Below, in pieces: positions 17,018 through 25,393 of a stretch of DNA of 64,000 nucleotides; position 1 is the first letter of the stretch, and each line of letters starts with the position of its first letter. The stretch lies in assembly GCA_965275915.1 (NCBI GenBank), contig CBDHYI010000008.1:1054001-1118000 (forward strand), written 5' to 3'. Position numbers and translations under genes: made by a program. Under the pieces are notes generated by a model, which made no database searches, was not told where the DNA came from, and was given only the letters and a program-made list of their open reading frames with translations. The DNA is from JBDWFY01 sp965275915 (lineage in GTDB: Bacteria > Pseudomonadota > Alphaproteobacteria > Rhizobiales > Stappiaceae).

Positions 17018-17341
17018 ATGGCGGCCGCAACATCAAAGAGTTTTGCCGACACGATTTTTGCAAGGCTGATCGCGCTCGCTCTTGCGATCGGTTTCGGCGC
17101 TATTCTCTATCTCAACTGGGGTTCTGATTTTGAACAGCTTTTTGCGGGGTCCTCACCGGCCATTCCGATTTCCGCGGGCATCCCGCAGGTTGAAAATGAA
17201 AACGGGGCTCTTGCGGCCTGTCTCCAGCAGCGGGTCGGCGACGTCGACAAGATGAAAGCGGACGGCATTATCAACGACGCCCAATATGCCCAGTTCCGCC
17301 AGCGCGCCGAAGGTCTGTGCCGGGCGCAGAATCCAGGGTAG
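17018..17341 (+). CDS. Hypothetical membrane-anchored protein
   Basis: A 107-residue protein with one membrane segment (ARLIALALAIGFGAILYLNW, about residues 15-34). The rest is periplasmic or cytoplasmic with two Cys (ALAACLQQR and GLCRAQNPG at the C-terminus). I do not recognise a family. A GGGGAGAGAG run precedes the ATG. It is the last rightward gene of the FDH operon and meets a leftward gene head-on. Confidence 0.7.
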   Translation: MAAATSKSFADTIFARLIALALAIGFGAILYLNWGSDFEQLFAGSSPAIPISAGIPQVENENGALAACLQQRVGDVDKMKADGIINDAQYAQFRQRAEGLCRAQNPG

Positions 17342-17348
17342 CTGAGTT

Positions 17349-17825
17349 TCACAAAGCGTTTCTGCCGCGCTGATGCACCCGGGCCAGAGTATCCCTGGCA
17401 ATCAGGATGTGAAACGGCAGAATGGCGCCCAGATAAAGATGACCGCCAATATTGTGGGGATGCACCCAGGTGGCCAGATGCACCTGGCCGTCGGCAGCCA
17501 GAACGGATACGCGGAAATCCAGATGCTTGTCATTAAAACCCGCGATCAGCTCGCGGCCGGTTTCGATCTCGACCGGGAAGATACCGACTTTGTCCTCCGC
17601 ATCCGGGCCGTCATTTGAGAGGCCGAACGGGGCGGTCAGGAGCCGTCGGATCTGCAACAGAAATCGTGCCCATCCCGGAAAATTAGTAATGATGTCAGCG
17701 GCCTCCCGTGGAGGCAGATCGGACGGGACGCGATAGCAGTCGAGAAAATCTCGCGATGAAACACGGTCATGCAGAAGACTGTCCGAGGGAAGGTCTGTCG
17801 CTGTCACTTTGCACGCGGCCATCAT
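17349..17825 (-). CDS. DUF2867 domain-containing protein
   Basis: A 158-residue protein with the DUF2867 features DFLDCYRVPSDLPPREAADI, GWARFLLQIRRLLTAPFGL and the C-terminal LGAILPFHILIARDTLARV. Function unknown, soluble or membrane-associated. It converges with the FDH operon, seven bases from the preceding stop, and is transcribed alone. Confidence 0.78.
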   Translation of the reverse strand: MMAACKVTATDLPSDSLLHDRVSSRDFLDCYRVPSDLPPREAADIITNFPGWARFLLQIRRLLTAPFGLSNDGPDAEDKVGIFPVEIETGRELIAGFNDKHLDFRVSVLAADGQVHLATWVHPHNIGGHLYLGAILPFHILIARDTLARVHQRGRNAL

Positions 17826-17952
17826 TGATCATTCCCCTTTGCAGCAAAGAAAGGTCACAACGGTGCCTCGTCATTATGCAGCGGAGGGTGACGAATTTCA
17901 TCCGTCATCCTTGTGTCAGAACACCGCAGGCAGTCTGAACATGCGCCATTGA

Positions 17953-18726
17953 TCAGCGGCGTTGGGCGCCGGTCGACAAAAACAGATGTTTTCGGCGTTC
18001 CAGCACGACACAGGTGAGATTGCCGGTGTCGTAGGCCAGCGTGTCGATATTGATACGGTTCAGTTTGACCTCGGGTTCAAGGTCGGGGGTATGGCCGTGA
18101 ACGATGACCCTGCTGAAAGGCTTCAGATATTCCAGGAACTCGAACCTTATCCACATCAGGTCGCGATCTGTTTGCTCGTCAAGCGCGATTCCGGGTCTGA
18201 CACCGGCATGAACGAACATATAGTCGCCGGCGCTGTGCGCTGTCGGCAGGCCGCGCATAAATGACAGATGTTCGTCGGGAATCGCAGCGTTCAGGCGATC
18301 GCGAAAGCGAAGCATGTCATCATCCGCGGCGATGAGTGACGCAGGCGTTACGCCATAGGACAAGGAAAGCTCATTGCCGCCATATGTCAGAAAAGACTCC
18401 GAAACACGGAGCGGATCGGCCAGAAACGCAAGCAGCTTATCCTCATGATTGCCTTTCAGACAGATAATGTTGGGATCGGCGGCCATTGTATCGATCAGGA
18501 ACTGAATACAACCGTTTGAATCCGGACCGCGATCGACATAATCGCCAAGGTAAATGATCCGGTAAGCCGGAACGGGTCTAAGCGCGAGATCATCTTTGAT
18601 AATTGTATGCAGAGACTTCAGCTGATCCAGACATCCGTGCACATCGCCGATTGCGTAAAGCCGGACACCCTCTGGCGCGAAAGCTTCGCCAACGACCCTG
18701 GTCGGCGCCGGTTCGGATAGACTCAT
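17953..18726 (-). CDS. Metallophosphoesterase family serine/threonine protein phosphatase
   Basis: About 257 residues with the complete calcineurin-like motif set: GDVHGCLDQL, GDYVDRGPDSNG, GNHEDKLL and the late HGHTPD, which bind two metals. Of the ApaH/PrpE-like branch; it could dephosphorylate proteins or dinucleotides. The start at MSLSEPAP is chosen because it precedes the first conserved strand closely; an upstream ATG adds 16 unlikely residues. It lies just downstream of, and is co-oriented with, the ferredoxin gene. Confidence 0.87.
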   Translation of the reverse strand: MSLSEPAPTRVVGEAFAPEGVRLYAIGDVHGCLDQLKSLHTIIKDDLALRPVPAYRIIYLGDYVDRGPDSNGCIQFLIDTMAADPNIICLKGNHEDKLLAFLADPLRVSESFLTYGGNELSLSYGVTPASLIAADDDMLRFRDRLNAAIPDEHLSFMRGLPTAHSAGDYMFVHAGVRPGIALDEQTDRDLMWIRFEFLEYLKPFSRVIVHGHTPDLEPEVKLNRINIDTLAYDTGNLTCVVLERRKHLFLSTGAQRR

Positions 18727-18774
18727 TGGGGTTTCTTTCAATCGCTCTATGTCCGCTGAATATCGGCCATGCAC

Positions 18775-20820
18775 TTAATCATCAATGAGGAAATCATCCG
18801 GTGTCGGCGCACCTTTTTCGGCGGCCAGATAGTCTTCCGTGGTTCTGACCCTGGGGCGCTCGGACACAGCAAAGGGATCATTGGCGCTGTTGGCCTGGGC
18901 TTCGATGCGGCACGTGTCGCACATCTCGATCAGGCGGGCACGCTCGGTATTGTCGAACATCGTATGTTTCCCCGCCAGTTGCGATTTGATGCGATCAATG
19001 GTTGAGCGGGTGGCAAAAGGCTTGTCGCAGACAATGCAGTGAAAAGGCTCTTCTTCGTAAAGCGTGATCGGCTGCATTACGGCCGGGGTCAGGTTGAGGC
19101 GCGGGTTGGTGGACAAGGCGTTTTCGGGGCAGGTGTTGATGCAGAGCGAACACTGCACACAGGCACTCTCGGTGAAGCGGAGCTTCGGTTCGCCCGGCGT
19201 ATCCATCATTGCGCCGGTCGGGCAGGCGGATGTGCAGGACATGCAGAGCGTGCAGGCGGCCTGATCGATCTCAATTGAACCGTATGGGGCACCATCGGGA
19301 AGTTCGATCATCTCAACCGGTGCAGGAGAGCTTTCGTTCAGCTTGGTCAGGACAAGCCGGGCGACATCCCGTTTACCGCCCTGAACGGAGAACGCACTTG
19401 CCGGCACTTTCTCGCCCGGACCTGCGGACCAGAGCACCGCTTCTACGACGTCCGGGTCGTGCTCGGCGATGACCTTGATGCGGTCCCGACTGCCAAAGCC
19501 AAGTGACATAGCGATGTGATTGGCAAGGGTTGCTTCGGCTTTGAGGCCGTCCAGTTCATCCGCATTTGCCGGATCGGCGATCAGGCTGACCGTCTGCGCG
19601 CCGCCGGCAAGAAGTGCCAGCAGTTCGACGTGGCCGAAAGAAGTAACCGCATGGCTGCTGACCGGCAGCAGTGCGGCCGGCAGGCCTTTGCCATAGCGGG
19701 CGACTGCGGAAATCATCTCCACGCCGTGGCGTTCGTCATGGACAAGAAGTGAAGGGTCCGTGCCGCCGGCGTCCGCAAACGCCGATAAAAGCGCCTGCGC
19801 TTTGCCAATCATGTCCGTGCGTGTGGGATATCGGTAATCGAGTGCACCGGTCGGACAGACAGCATGGCAGGAGCCGCACCCGCCGCAAATGCTGCTATCG
19901 ACCGCCACCAGGTCCCCGGCGTCGGTTATGGCGCCGGCCGGACACACATCAAGGCATTTGGAGCAGCCGGGCTGTTTCGATCGGGAGTGGGCGCAGATGT
20001 CGCCGTCATAGTCGACATAGATTGGCTTTTCGAAGGCGCCGACCATCTCCGACAACTCAAGCACTGCCCTGAGCGCGGCTGCCGGATCGCCCGGGTCAAC
20101 CCGGCTGTAACCGTCGCGTTTTTCATGGCCGGTGACGAGAGGCGTCTTGCCGGACATGTCCAATATCAGGCTGCACTCCGACGTTGCGCCGTCCCGTGCC
20201 ATAAGAAAATTAAGCCCGTTGCGGGAGGATGGCATCAGCGGCGCATAGTGATCGACGGTGACGGAAAATGCGCCGAAGGAGCCCCCGACTGTCGTGATAT
20301 CGCCCCGGTAGATTGGAAAGTCGAGCATGGGCGGCAGAAGGATGTCGGTGTCATCGGACAAAAGCAGCGTCACTGAGAGGCGGCTCGCAGCGAGCTTTGC
20401 AATGTCGAGCGCCTGCTGGCCCGAGCCATAGATGAGGCACATGCCGTCGGACTGGATGGACTTCAGTCGCGCGGGTTGCGTCGGATGATTTGCGGTTTTC
20501 AAAAGAGCCGCAATTTTTGCGCCGGCCTTGTTGCCCTCATCCGACCAGCCGGCATTTTCGCGGATATTGACGAATTGCACACGGTCGCCGGCGCCGATTT
20601 CTTCGGCGACTTCCTGGAACAGCGGGGCCTCCTGGGTGCAGGCAACCAGGACCGGTTCCCCTGTTGCCAGCGATTCTTCAAAGGCGGCGAGCTCAGTCCG
20701 GCACAGGTGGGTGTGAAGCGTTTCAACCGGTCCGCCCAGCGCCTTGGACAGCGTTTTCGCATCCAGCAGCATCGTTTTTTCGCAGTTGCAGATAAGGCAG
20801 GTCGACTTGGCCTGAGACAT
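18775..20820 (-). CDS. Large multi-cluster 4Fe-4S ferredoxin-type protein
   Basis: A 681-residue soluble protein. The N-terminal part has CLICNCEKTM and a Rossmann-like region with no Cys clusters. From residue about 285 there are ferredoxin motifs CSKCLDVCPAGA, CGGCGSCHAVCPTGALDY, then CTLCMSCTSACPTGAMMD and CVQCSLCINTCPENAL: four [4Fe-4S] clusters. The C-terminus has a zinc-ribbon-like pair (HCIVCDKPF, CDTCRIEAQ). It is likely an electron hub for FDH or its assembly. It is divergent from DUF3305/DUF3306, a recurring trio. Partner unknown. Confidence 0.85.
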   Translation of the reverse strand: MSQAKSTCLICNCEKTMLLDAKTLSKALGGPVETLHTHLCRTELAAFEESLATGEPVLVACTQEAPLFQEVAEEIGAGDRVQFVNIRENAGWSDEGNKAGAKIAALLKTANHPTQPARLKSIQSDGMCLIYGSGQQALDIAKLAASRLSVTLLLSDDTDILLPPMLDFPIYRGDITTVGGSFGAFSVTVDHYAPLMPSSRNGLNFLMARDGATSECSLILDMSGKTPLVTGHEKRDGYSRVDPGDPAAALRAVLELSEMVGAFEKPIYVDYDGDICAHSRSKQPGCSKCLDVCPAGAITDAGDLVAVDSSICGGCGSCHAVCPTGALDYRYPTRTDMIGKAQALLSAFADAGGTDPSLLVHDERHGVEMISAVARYGKGLPAALLPVSSHAVTSFGHVELLALLAGGAQTVSLIADPANADELDGLKAEATLANHIAMSLGFGSRDRIKVIAEHDPDVVEAVLWSAGPGEKVPASAFSVQGGKRDVARLVLTKLNESSPAPVEMIELPDGAPYGSIEIDQAACTLCMSCTSACPTGAMMDTPGEPKLRFTESACVQCSLCINTCPENALSTNPRLNLTPAVMQPITLYEEEPFHCIVCDKPFATRSTIDRIKSQLAGKHTMFDNTERARLIEMCDTCRIEAQANSANDPFAVSERPRVRTTEDYLAAEKGAPTPDDFLIDD

Positions 20821-20988
20821 TCACATTTCCTTCCCGTGGCGGGGACGTTGGCCGCCCCTTGCGTTTTCTTTTTGTCAGAATGCCCTAGATAGCACGGGAT
20901 TAGAATAACTCGAAAGTATGCTTGCTGCTGTATGCGCGACTGATAAGATGGCGCCAATCTCCAAATGGGGCCGAACGGGAGGACAGAT

Positions 20989-21525
20989 TTGAGCATCGTC
21001 GAACAGCGGGAGGTCGCCATCCCGCTTGGTATTATCGTCGAAAAACGACCCTCTGCGCATCCCTGGGCGGATTGGATCTGGAAGCCTGTGGCCGTGTTTA
21101 TGAACGCTGACGAAAAGGCCAACTGGCGCGAGATGTCGCGGGATGAGACATGCGTACGGTATCATGCGGCAACGCTCCTCCTGACCCTGCACCGCAAGGA
21201 AACGGAAGCACTGCGACTCAATCTGATGTTACCCGAACCTGAACTCTATGTGGTTCTTCAGGAAAATGACGATCCGGTGTCCCAGTTTCCCTATGATGCG
21301 AAATTCGTCACGGCATCATCCTATGATGCACAGGACTTTCACGATGCGGGCGACGATATTATCGAAAAAGTTGCGATGCCAGACGGTGTGGCAGCTCTGA
21401 TCCAGGCCTTCGTCGAAGAACATCATGTGGAAGAAACCTTCAAAAAACGCAGGCGCGACCGCATCGATACCGAAGAGCTGAAGTTCGGCAAAACACCGAT
21501 CTTCACGCCCCATACGCGGCAGTGA
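20989..21525 (+). CDS. DUF3305 domain-containing protein
   Basis: About 178 residues. Family pattern: REVAIPLGIIVEKRPSAHPW, then DWIWKPVAVF and LTLHRKETEALRLNL. Function unknown; typically paired with DUF3306 and a multi-cluster ferredoxin near FDH. The TTG start is preferred because GGGAGGA lies about six bases before it; the ATG eight codons upstream lacks a site. The gene overlaps no neighbour; DUF3306 follows 37 bases later. Confidence 0.82.
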   Translation: MSIVEQREVAIPLGIIVEKRPSAHPWADWIWKPVAVFMNADEKANWREMSRDETCVRYHAATLLLTLHRKETEALRLNLMLPEPELYVVLQENDDPVSQFPYDAKFVTASSYDAQDFHDAGDDIIEKVAMPDGVAALIQAFVEEHHVEETFKKRRRDRIDTEELKFGKTPIFTPHTRQ

Positions 21526-21562
21526 TACACTGATTGCCGGCGAAGAAACGGCTGACAAAGAG

Positions 21563-22234
21563 ATGAGCGACACCGATAAAGAAGAGGGCCTTTTGTCCCG
21601 CTGGTCGCGGCGGAAACTGGCTGTTGCTCAAGAACGCGACGGGCAGGCGGAGCAGCCTGCCGCCTCCGCTCAGGATAATGACACACATACGGATGCCGAA
21701 GCGGAGCGTGCAGAGGTCCTGAAAGCAAACCGCGAGGCCGCCGAAGCGGTCGATCTTGAGAGCCTGACAGCGGACAGCGATTTCACCGTTTTTATGAAGG
21801 AAGGTGTTCCGGATCTTCTGAAGAGGAAGGCGCTCGGCGTGCTGTGGCGGTCGAATCCGGTTCTCGCCAATGTCGACGGTCTGGTTGATTATGACGATGA
21901 TTTCGGCAGTCCCGACCTGATCCTGAAAACCTTCAAATCCGCCTGGCAGGCGGGCAGGGGGTATTTGAAGGAAGAGCGGGAGATGCCGGAGGACAAAAAA
22001 GACGTGCATTTAGCCTCTGAGCCCGAAGCAGTTGTCGATGCGGAAGAGGTGGATTCGGGTGAGGGACCTGATGAACAAGCCGGGGCTTCGGACGCTGATG
22101 AGCTGTCGAACAGGCATATCACCGACGCTGAGGCGCCATCAGACAATCAGGCCGATCTTGAGCCAGTAGAAGAGGAAGAGCCGGCGCCGAGAGTCTCGCT
22201 ACGCAAAAGGCTGATGCTTGATCGGACCTCCTGA
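21563..22234 (+). CDS. DUF3306 domain-containing protein
   Basis: A 223-residue protein. The conserved part is at 8-150 (FLSRWSRRK-like LLSRWSRRKLAV, then DFTVFMKEGVPDLLKRKALG, LWRSNPVLANVDGLVDYDDD). A long acidic tail rich in Glu, Asp and Ala follows, probably disordered. Function unknown; the DUF3305-DUF3306 pair is co-transcribed and linked to FDH islands. Confidence 0.85.
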   Translation: MSDTDKEEGLLSRWSRRKLAVAQERDGQAEQPAASAQDNDTHTDAEAERAEVLKANREAAEAVDLESLTADSDFTVFMKEGVPDLLKRKALGVLWRSNPVLANVDGLVDYDDDFGSPDLILKTFKSAWQAGRGYLKEEREMPEDKKDVHLASEPEAVVDAEEVDSGEGPDEQAGASDADELSNRHITDAEAPSDNQADLEPVEEEEPAPRVSLRKRLMLDRTS

Positions 22235-22253
22235 TGTCGGAGGAGCGCTGGGA

Positions 22254-22550
22254 TCAAACACTTGGATCCGCGAGGTGGTTCCGTAACATTTCCTGATAGA
22301 TCTTGGTCATCTCTTCGACGAACGTTTCGTGTTCGTCGACATTTAGGACGTTCTTCGCAACATGGGCATTATATCGCGATGCGGCATAGAGGAAGGCCCT
22401 GTGCAGGTCGGTCGCGTTGACGGTCTGGTTCTCCCGATTGGCAACATCGATGAATTTATCTGCGACGGCGACGAACCGGTTGGCGGTCATTTCCCCCCGC
22501 GCTTCGGCGGCCCGGCGTTCTCTTCGGTTTTTTGGGCGATTGCTGTTCAT
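22254..22550 (-). CDS. DUF3144 domain-containing protein
   Basis: A 98-residue helical protein. A basic N-terminus (NRPKNRRERRAAEARG) is followed by the DUF3144 core FVAVADKFIDVANRENQ, LHRAFLYAASRYNAHVAKN and EMTKIYQEMLRNHL. Function unknown. Single gene converging with DUF3306. Confidence 0.8.
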   Translation of the reverse strand: MNSNRPKNRRERRAAEARGEMTANRFVAVADKFIDVANRENQTVNATDLHRAFLYAASRYNAHVAKNVLNVDEHETFVEEMTKIYQEMLRNHLADPSV

Positions 22551-22776
22551 TAGACCGTATCTTGTTTATCCTGATTTATTTGACCGGGGCCATCTTTAAA
22601 GGCCCGGCCCTTTTGGCAGTGTATACCAACACGCTTGTCCTTTGTCGGGCGGGAAAATCGACCCATCGAACATCGTGGCGCCCCGTGCCCGATGCGCTGG
22701 ATTGCGCGTCGGACCGCGCCTTGCCGAGTGAATCGATTTTCCGCCATCAAATGATCCAACAAAAACAAGACACGCT

Positions 22777-23601
22777 CTAATTTATCTGTTGGACGTTGGC
22801 ATTGGGGGTGAAAAGCGTTTCTCCGTCAATGGTGTACGCACCGATCATCTTTTGCCCCTTGGGGCTGACAAGCCATGCTTCGAGCCTACCGGCACGTTCC
22901 TGTTGCACATGGGGATGTTTGTCCGGACTGACCGGCAGATATGCATACTGATTGAACAGGACCGGGTCACCGGACATGAGAAGTTTCAGGTCGCCCTTGT
23001 TGCCGAACTTCAGCCAGCTCGCCCGGTCGGACAGAACGTAACCGTTCATGCCGCTGGCGGTATTCAGGGTCGCTCCCATACCGGCGCCTGCAGCGCGATA
23101 CCACCCGGCATCGAAACTCTCCGGGTCGAGCCCTGCCGTTTTCCAAAGCGCGATTTCCTTGCGGTTGGTGCCGCTGTCATCGCCGCGGCTGACGAAGGTC
23201 GCTTTGGCGTTCTCGATTGCCGCCAGAGCCTCGGCTGCTGTCTTTGCCTGAGCAATATTGGCCGGATCGTCGCCTGGTCCGATGAAGACAAAATCGTTAT
23301 ACATGATCTCGCGGCGATGGGTTCCGTAGCCTTCTTCGACAAATTTCTCTTCTGCCGCCTTGGAATGCACGAGAATCGCATCGACATCTCCGGCTCGGCC
23401 CAGTCTCAACGCCTGGCCGGTGCCAACCACCAGCAGCCGGACGTCAAGACCGAGATCCTTCTTGATCTCAGGCAGCAGAATGTCCGACAGGCCGGAGTTG
23501 TTAAAGGAGGTTGTGACGGCCAGCTTTATATCCGCAGCTGTCGCACTGCCGGCCAGGATAAAGCCAATGAGCAGCGATACGTAAATTCTCACAAGTGTCA
23601 T
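22777..23601 (-). CDS. tupA: Tungstate ABC transporter substrate-binding protein TupA
   Basis: A 274-residue periplasmic binding protein. Signal peptide residues 1-22 (cleavage near ATA-AD), then the TupA anion motif VTTSFNNSGLSDILLPEI, and the family stretches VGTGQALRLGRAGDVDAILVHS, FVSRGDDSGTNRKE and ASGMNGYVLSDRASW. TupA binds tungstate with very high affinity; molybdate-type ModA lacks the TTTS/TTS loop seen here. It is the last gene of a coupled tupB-tupC-tupA operon with a four-base overlap to the ATPase. Confidence 0.93.
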   Translation of the reverse strand: MTLVRIYVSLLIGFILAGSATAADIKLAVTTSFNNSGLSDILLPEIKKDLGLDVRLLVVGTGQALRLGRAGDVDAILVHSKAAEEKFVEEGYGTHRREIMYNDFVFIGPGDDPANIAQAKTAAEALAAIENAKATFVSRGDDSGTNRKEIALWKTAGLDPESFDAGWYRAAGAGMGATLNTASGMNGYVLSDRASWLKFGNKGDLKLLMSGDPVLFNQYAYLPVSPDKHPHVQQERAGRLEAWLVSPKGQKMIGAYTIDGETLFTPNANVQQIN

Positions 23602-24359
23602 TCCACAATGTCTCCATTCAGGAAAGCACGCGCTTCCTGTGTTGTTGTGTGATCGAAAAAACGGTCGATCGATCCGGTTTCATGCAGGGTGCCACGATAA
23701 AGAAACATAATGTCCGTTCCAAGCCGTCTGGCCTGCCCCATGTCGTGGGTAGCCATGATCAGACGCGTGCCCCGTTTCAGCGCATCCTTAAGAATGGCCT
23801 CAATCTCCCGGGTCGCACGCCCGTCAAGATTGGTTGTCGGCTCATCGAGAAACAACACATCAGGCTCGACGATCAGGGCCCTTGCGATGGCAAGTTTCTG
23901 TTTCTCGCCGCCGGAAAGAACGTGGGCCTCCCTGTCGCAGGCCTGCCCGAGGCCGACTTTTTCGCACCAGCGGGCGGCCTCGTCCTGAGCCTCTTTCCGT
24001 GACGCGCCGAAAATCATTTTCGGATAGGCGATATTCTCGAGCACCGTGCGTCGCATCACCACCGGCGCCTGAAACACAAAGGCCTGCTTATGACGGGCTT
24101 CCCTGTCAGGCGACCGCCAACGGACAGTTCCTTGTTTGGGCTGCTCCAGTCCGTGCATCAGCCGCAGCAGGGTCGACTTGCCGGCCCCGTTGGGGCCCAT
24201 CACGATGGTGCAGCCGGTTTGGCCGATTTCCGTTGTTATCGGACCGACAATGCGCTTGCCTTTTTTTACGACCGAGGCATTGTCCAGCGTCAGAGGCAGG
24301 ATTGTGCCCGTGCGATCGACGCTGTCGCAGGCATCGGCCGATATGCGTGCGCTCACCAT
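23598..24359 (-). CDS. tupC: Tungstate ABC transporter ATP-binding protein
   Basis: A 253-residue ATPase: Walker A GPNGAGKSTLLRLM, Q-loop FVFQAPVVMRR, signature LSGGEKQKLA, Walker B VLFLDEPTTNLD and H-loop MATHDMGQ. It energises tungstate uptake. It overlaps the permease by seven bases upstream and the binding protein by four bases downstream, so the three are translationally coupled. Confidence 0.92.
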   Translation of the reverse strand: MVSARISADACDSVDRTGTILPLTLDNASVVKKGKRIVGPITTEIGQTGCTIVMGPNGAGKSTLLRLMHGLEQPKQGTVRWRSPDREARHKQAFVFQAPVVMRRTVLENIAYPKMIFGASRKEAQDEAARWCEKVGLGQACDREAHVLSGGEKQKLAIARALIVEPDVLFLDEPTTNLDGRATREIEAILKDALKRGTRLIMATHDMGQARRLGTDIMFLYRGTLHETGSIDRFFDHTTTQEARAFLNGDIVE

Positions 24360-25057
24360 GTGCTGGCCTGCTCCGTACGGGAGATATTGTGGATCAGCAT
24401 ATTGACGGCGATTGCGAGCGTGATCAGCACAAAGCCCAGTGCCAACGCCAGCGCAAAGTCGCCTTTGCCGGTTTCAAGCGCAATCGCAGTCGTCAGAACC
24501 CGTGTCAAATGGTCGATATTGCCGCCGACAATCATAATTGCGCCAACCTCGCCGATACCCCGGCCAAAGCCGGCGAGGGATGCTGTCAGCAGCGACCGTC
24601 GCGAATCCCAGATCAGTGCGTTCATCCGCTGCCATTTACTGGTATTCATTGAGATCAGCAGATCATGATAGATCGACCACAGATCTCGGATCGCCTGGTG
24701 AGCGATGGAGGCGATCAGCGGTGTGATGATGATGACCTGGGCTATGATCATCGCCGTCGTCGTAAAGAGCAGGTCCAGAACGCCGAAAGGGCCGGACCGG
24801 GACAGCAGAATATAGACGATCAGGCCGACCACGACCGGTGGCAGGCCCATAAGCGAATTCAGCAGAGCAATGGTTGCGCGCCGGTGACGAAAACGTTTGA
24901 CGGCCAACCACGCGCCAAGCGGCAGGCCGATAGCCGAAGCAATGACGACAGACGACAGCGTGACATAGAGCGAGCGCAGGATGATTTCATAAAGATCCCG
25001 GTCCAGCGTAAAAAGGAGCACAAACGCCTCGTAGGCGCCTTGCCAGATATCGTTCAT
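24353..25057 (-). CDS. tupB: Tungstate ABC transporter permease TupB
   Basis: A 234-residue inner-membrane permease with five helices, of the CysT/ModB type. EAA-like region MNALIWDSRRSLLTASLAGFG with GRGIGEVGAIMIVGGNI, typical of TupB. It starts the tup operon; GGAG lies shortly before the ATG. A large palindromic element begins 15 bases upstream of the start, between the gene and any promoter, so it is probably part of the leader. Confidence 0.92.
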   Translation of the reverse strand: MNDIWQGAYEAFVLLFTLDRDLYEIILRSLYVTLSSVVIASAIGLPLGAWLAVKRFRHRRATIALLNSLMGLPPVVVGLIVYILLSRSGPFGVLDLLFTTTAMIIAQVIIITPLIASIAHQAIRDLWSIYHDLLISMNTSKWQRMNALIWDSRRSLLTASLAGFGRGIGEVGAIMIVGGNIDHLTRVLTTAIALETGKGDFALALALGFVLITLAIAVNMLIHNISRTEQASTW

Positions 25058-25072
25058 GCGGACTCCGAATTA

Positions 25073-25228
25073 GGGTGTGAACTCATAAGTGGACTTGAAA
25101 GGACGGGCAAACGGCTTCAATCGGTTGCGTCGGCCGTTCAACCGGGCACCAAGCCCGCTTTTCACATCCGTCCTTCCGGCTTCTTGCCGTTTGCCCGTCC
25201 TTTCAAGTCCACTTATGAGTTCACACCC
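25073..25228. mobile_element. MITE-like palindromic element with 43-bp perfect inverted repeats
   Basis: Two 43-base arms (GGGTGTGAACTCATAAGTGG at the outer end, GCAAACGGC at the inner end) are exact inverted copies around a 70-base core without an ORF. TTA flanks both sides (25070-25072 and 25229-25231), as expected for a 3-base target duplication of the TNA type made by some IS5-family transposases. The perfect arms indicate recent movement. The whole element could fold into a very stable hairpin in the tup leader. Confidence 0.82.
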
Positions 25229-25393
25229 TTAGCAAAGCTGTCATGAAGGTGACATGCCTTGAATTGGGCTGACACGTCAAGCGCGCAACTATAATGCACT
25301 TTCCGGCTGCGCCGGATATCGAAAAACCCCGAGCTATTGACAATGGGTTCAAACTTGCCACTTCATTATCAATAAGCCTGATGGAGGAAACCG

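Noticed and set aside
25334..25349. TTGACAATGGGTTCAA upstream of the response regulator
   Set aside because: Only the right half fits the dyad consensus; not enough to claim autoregulation.
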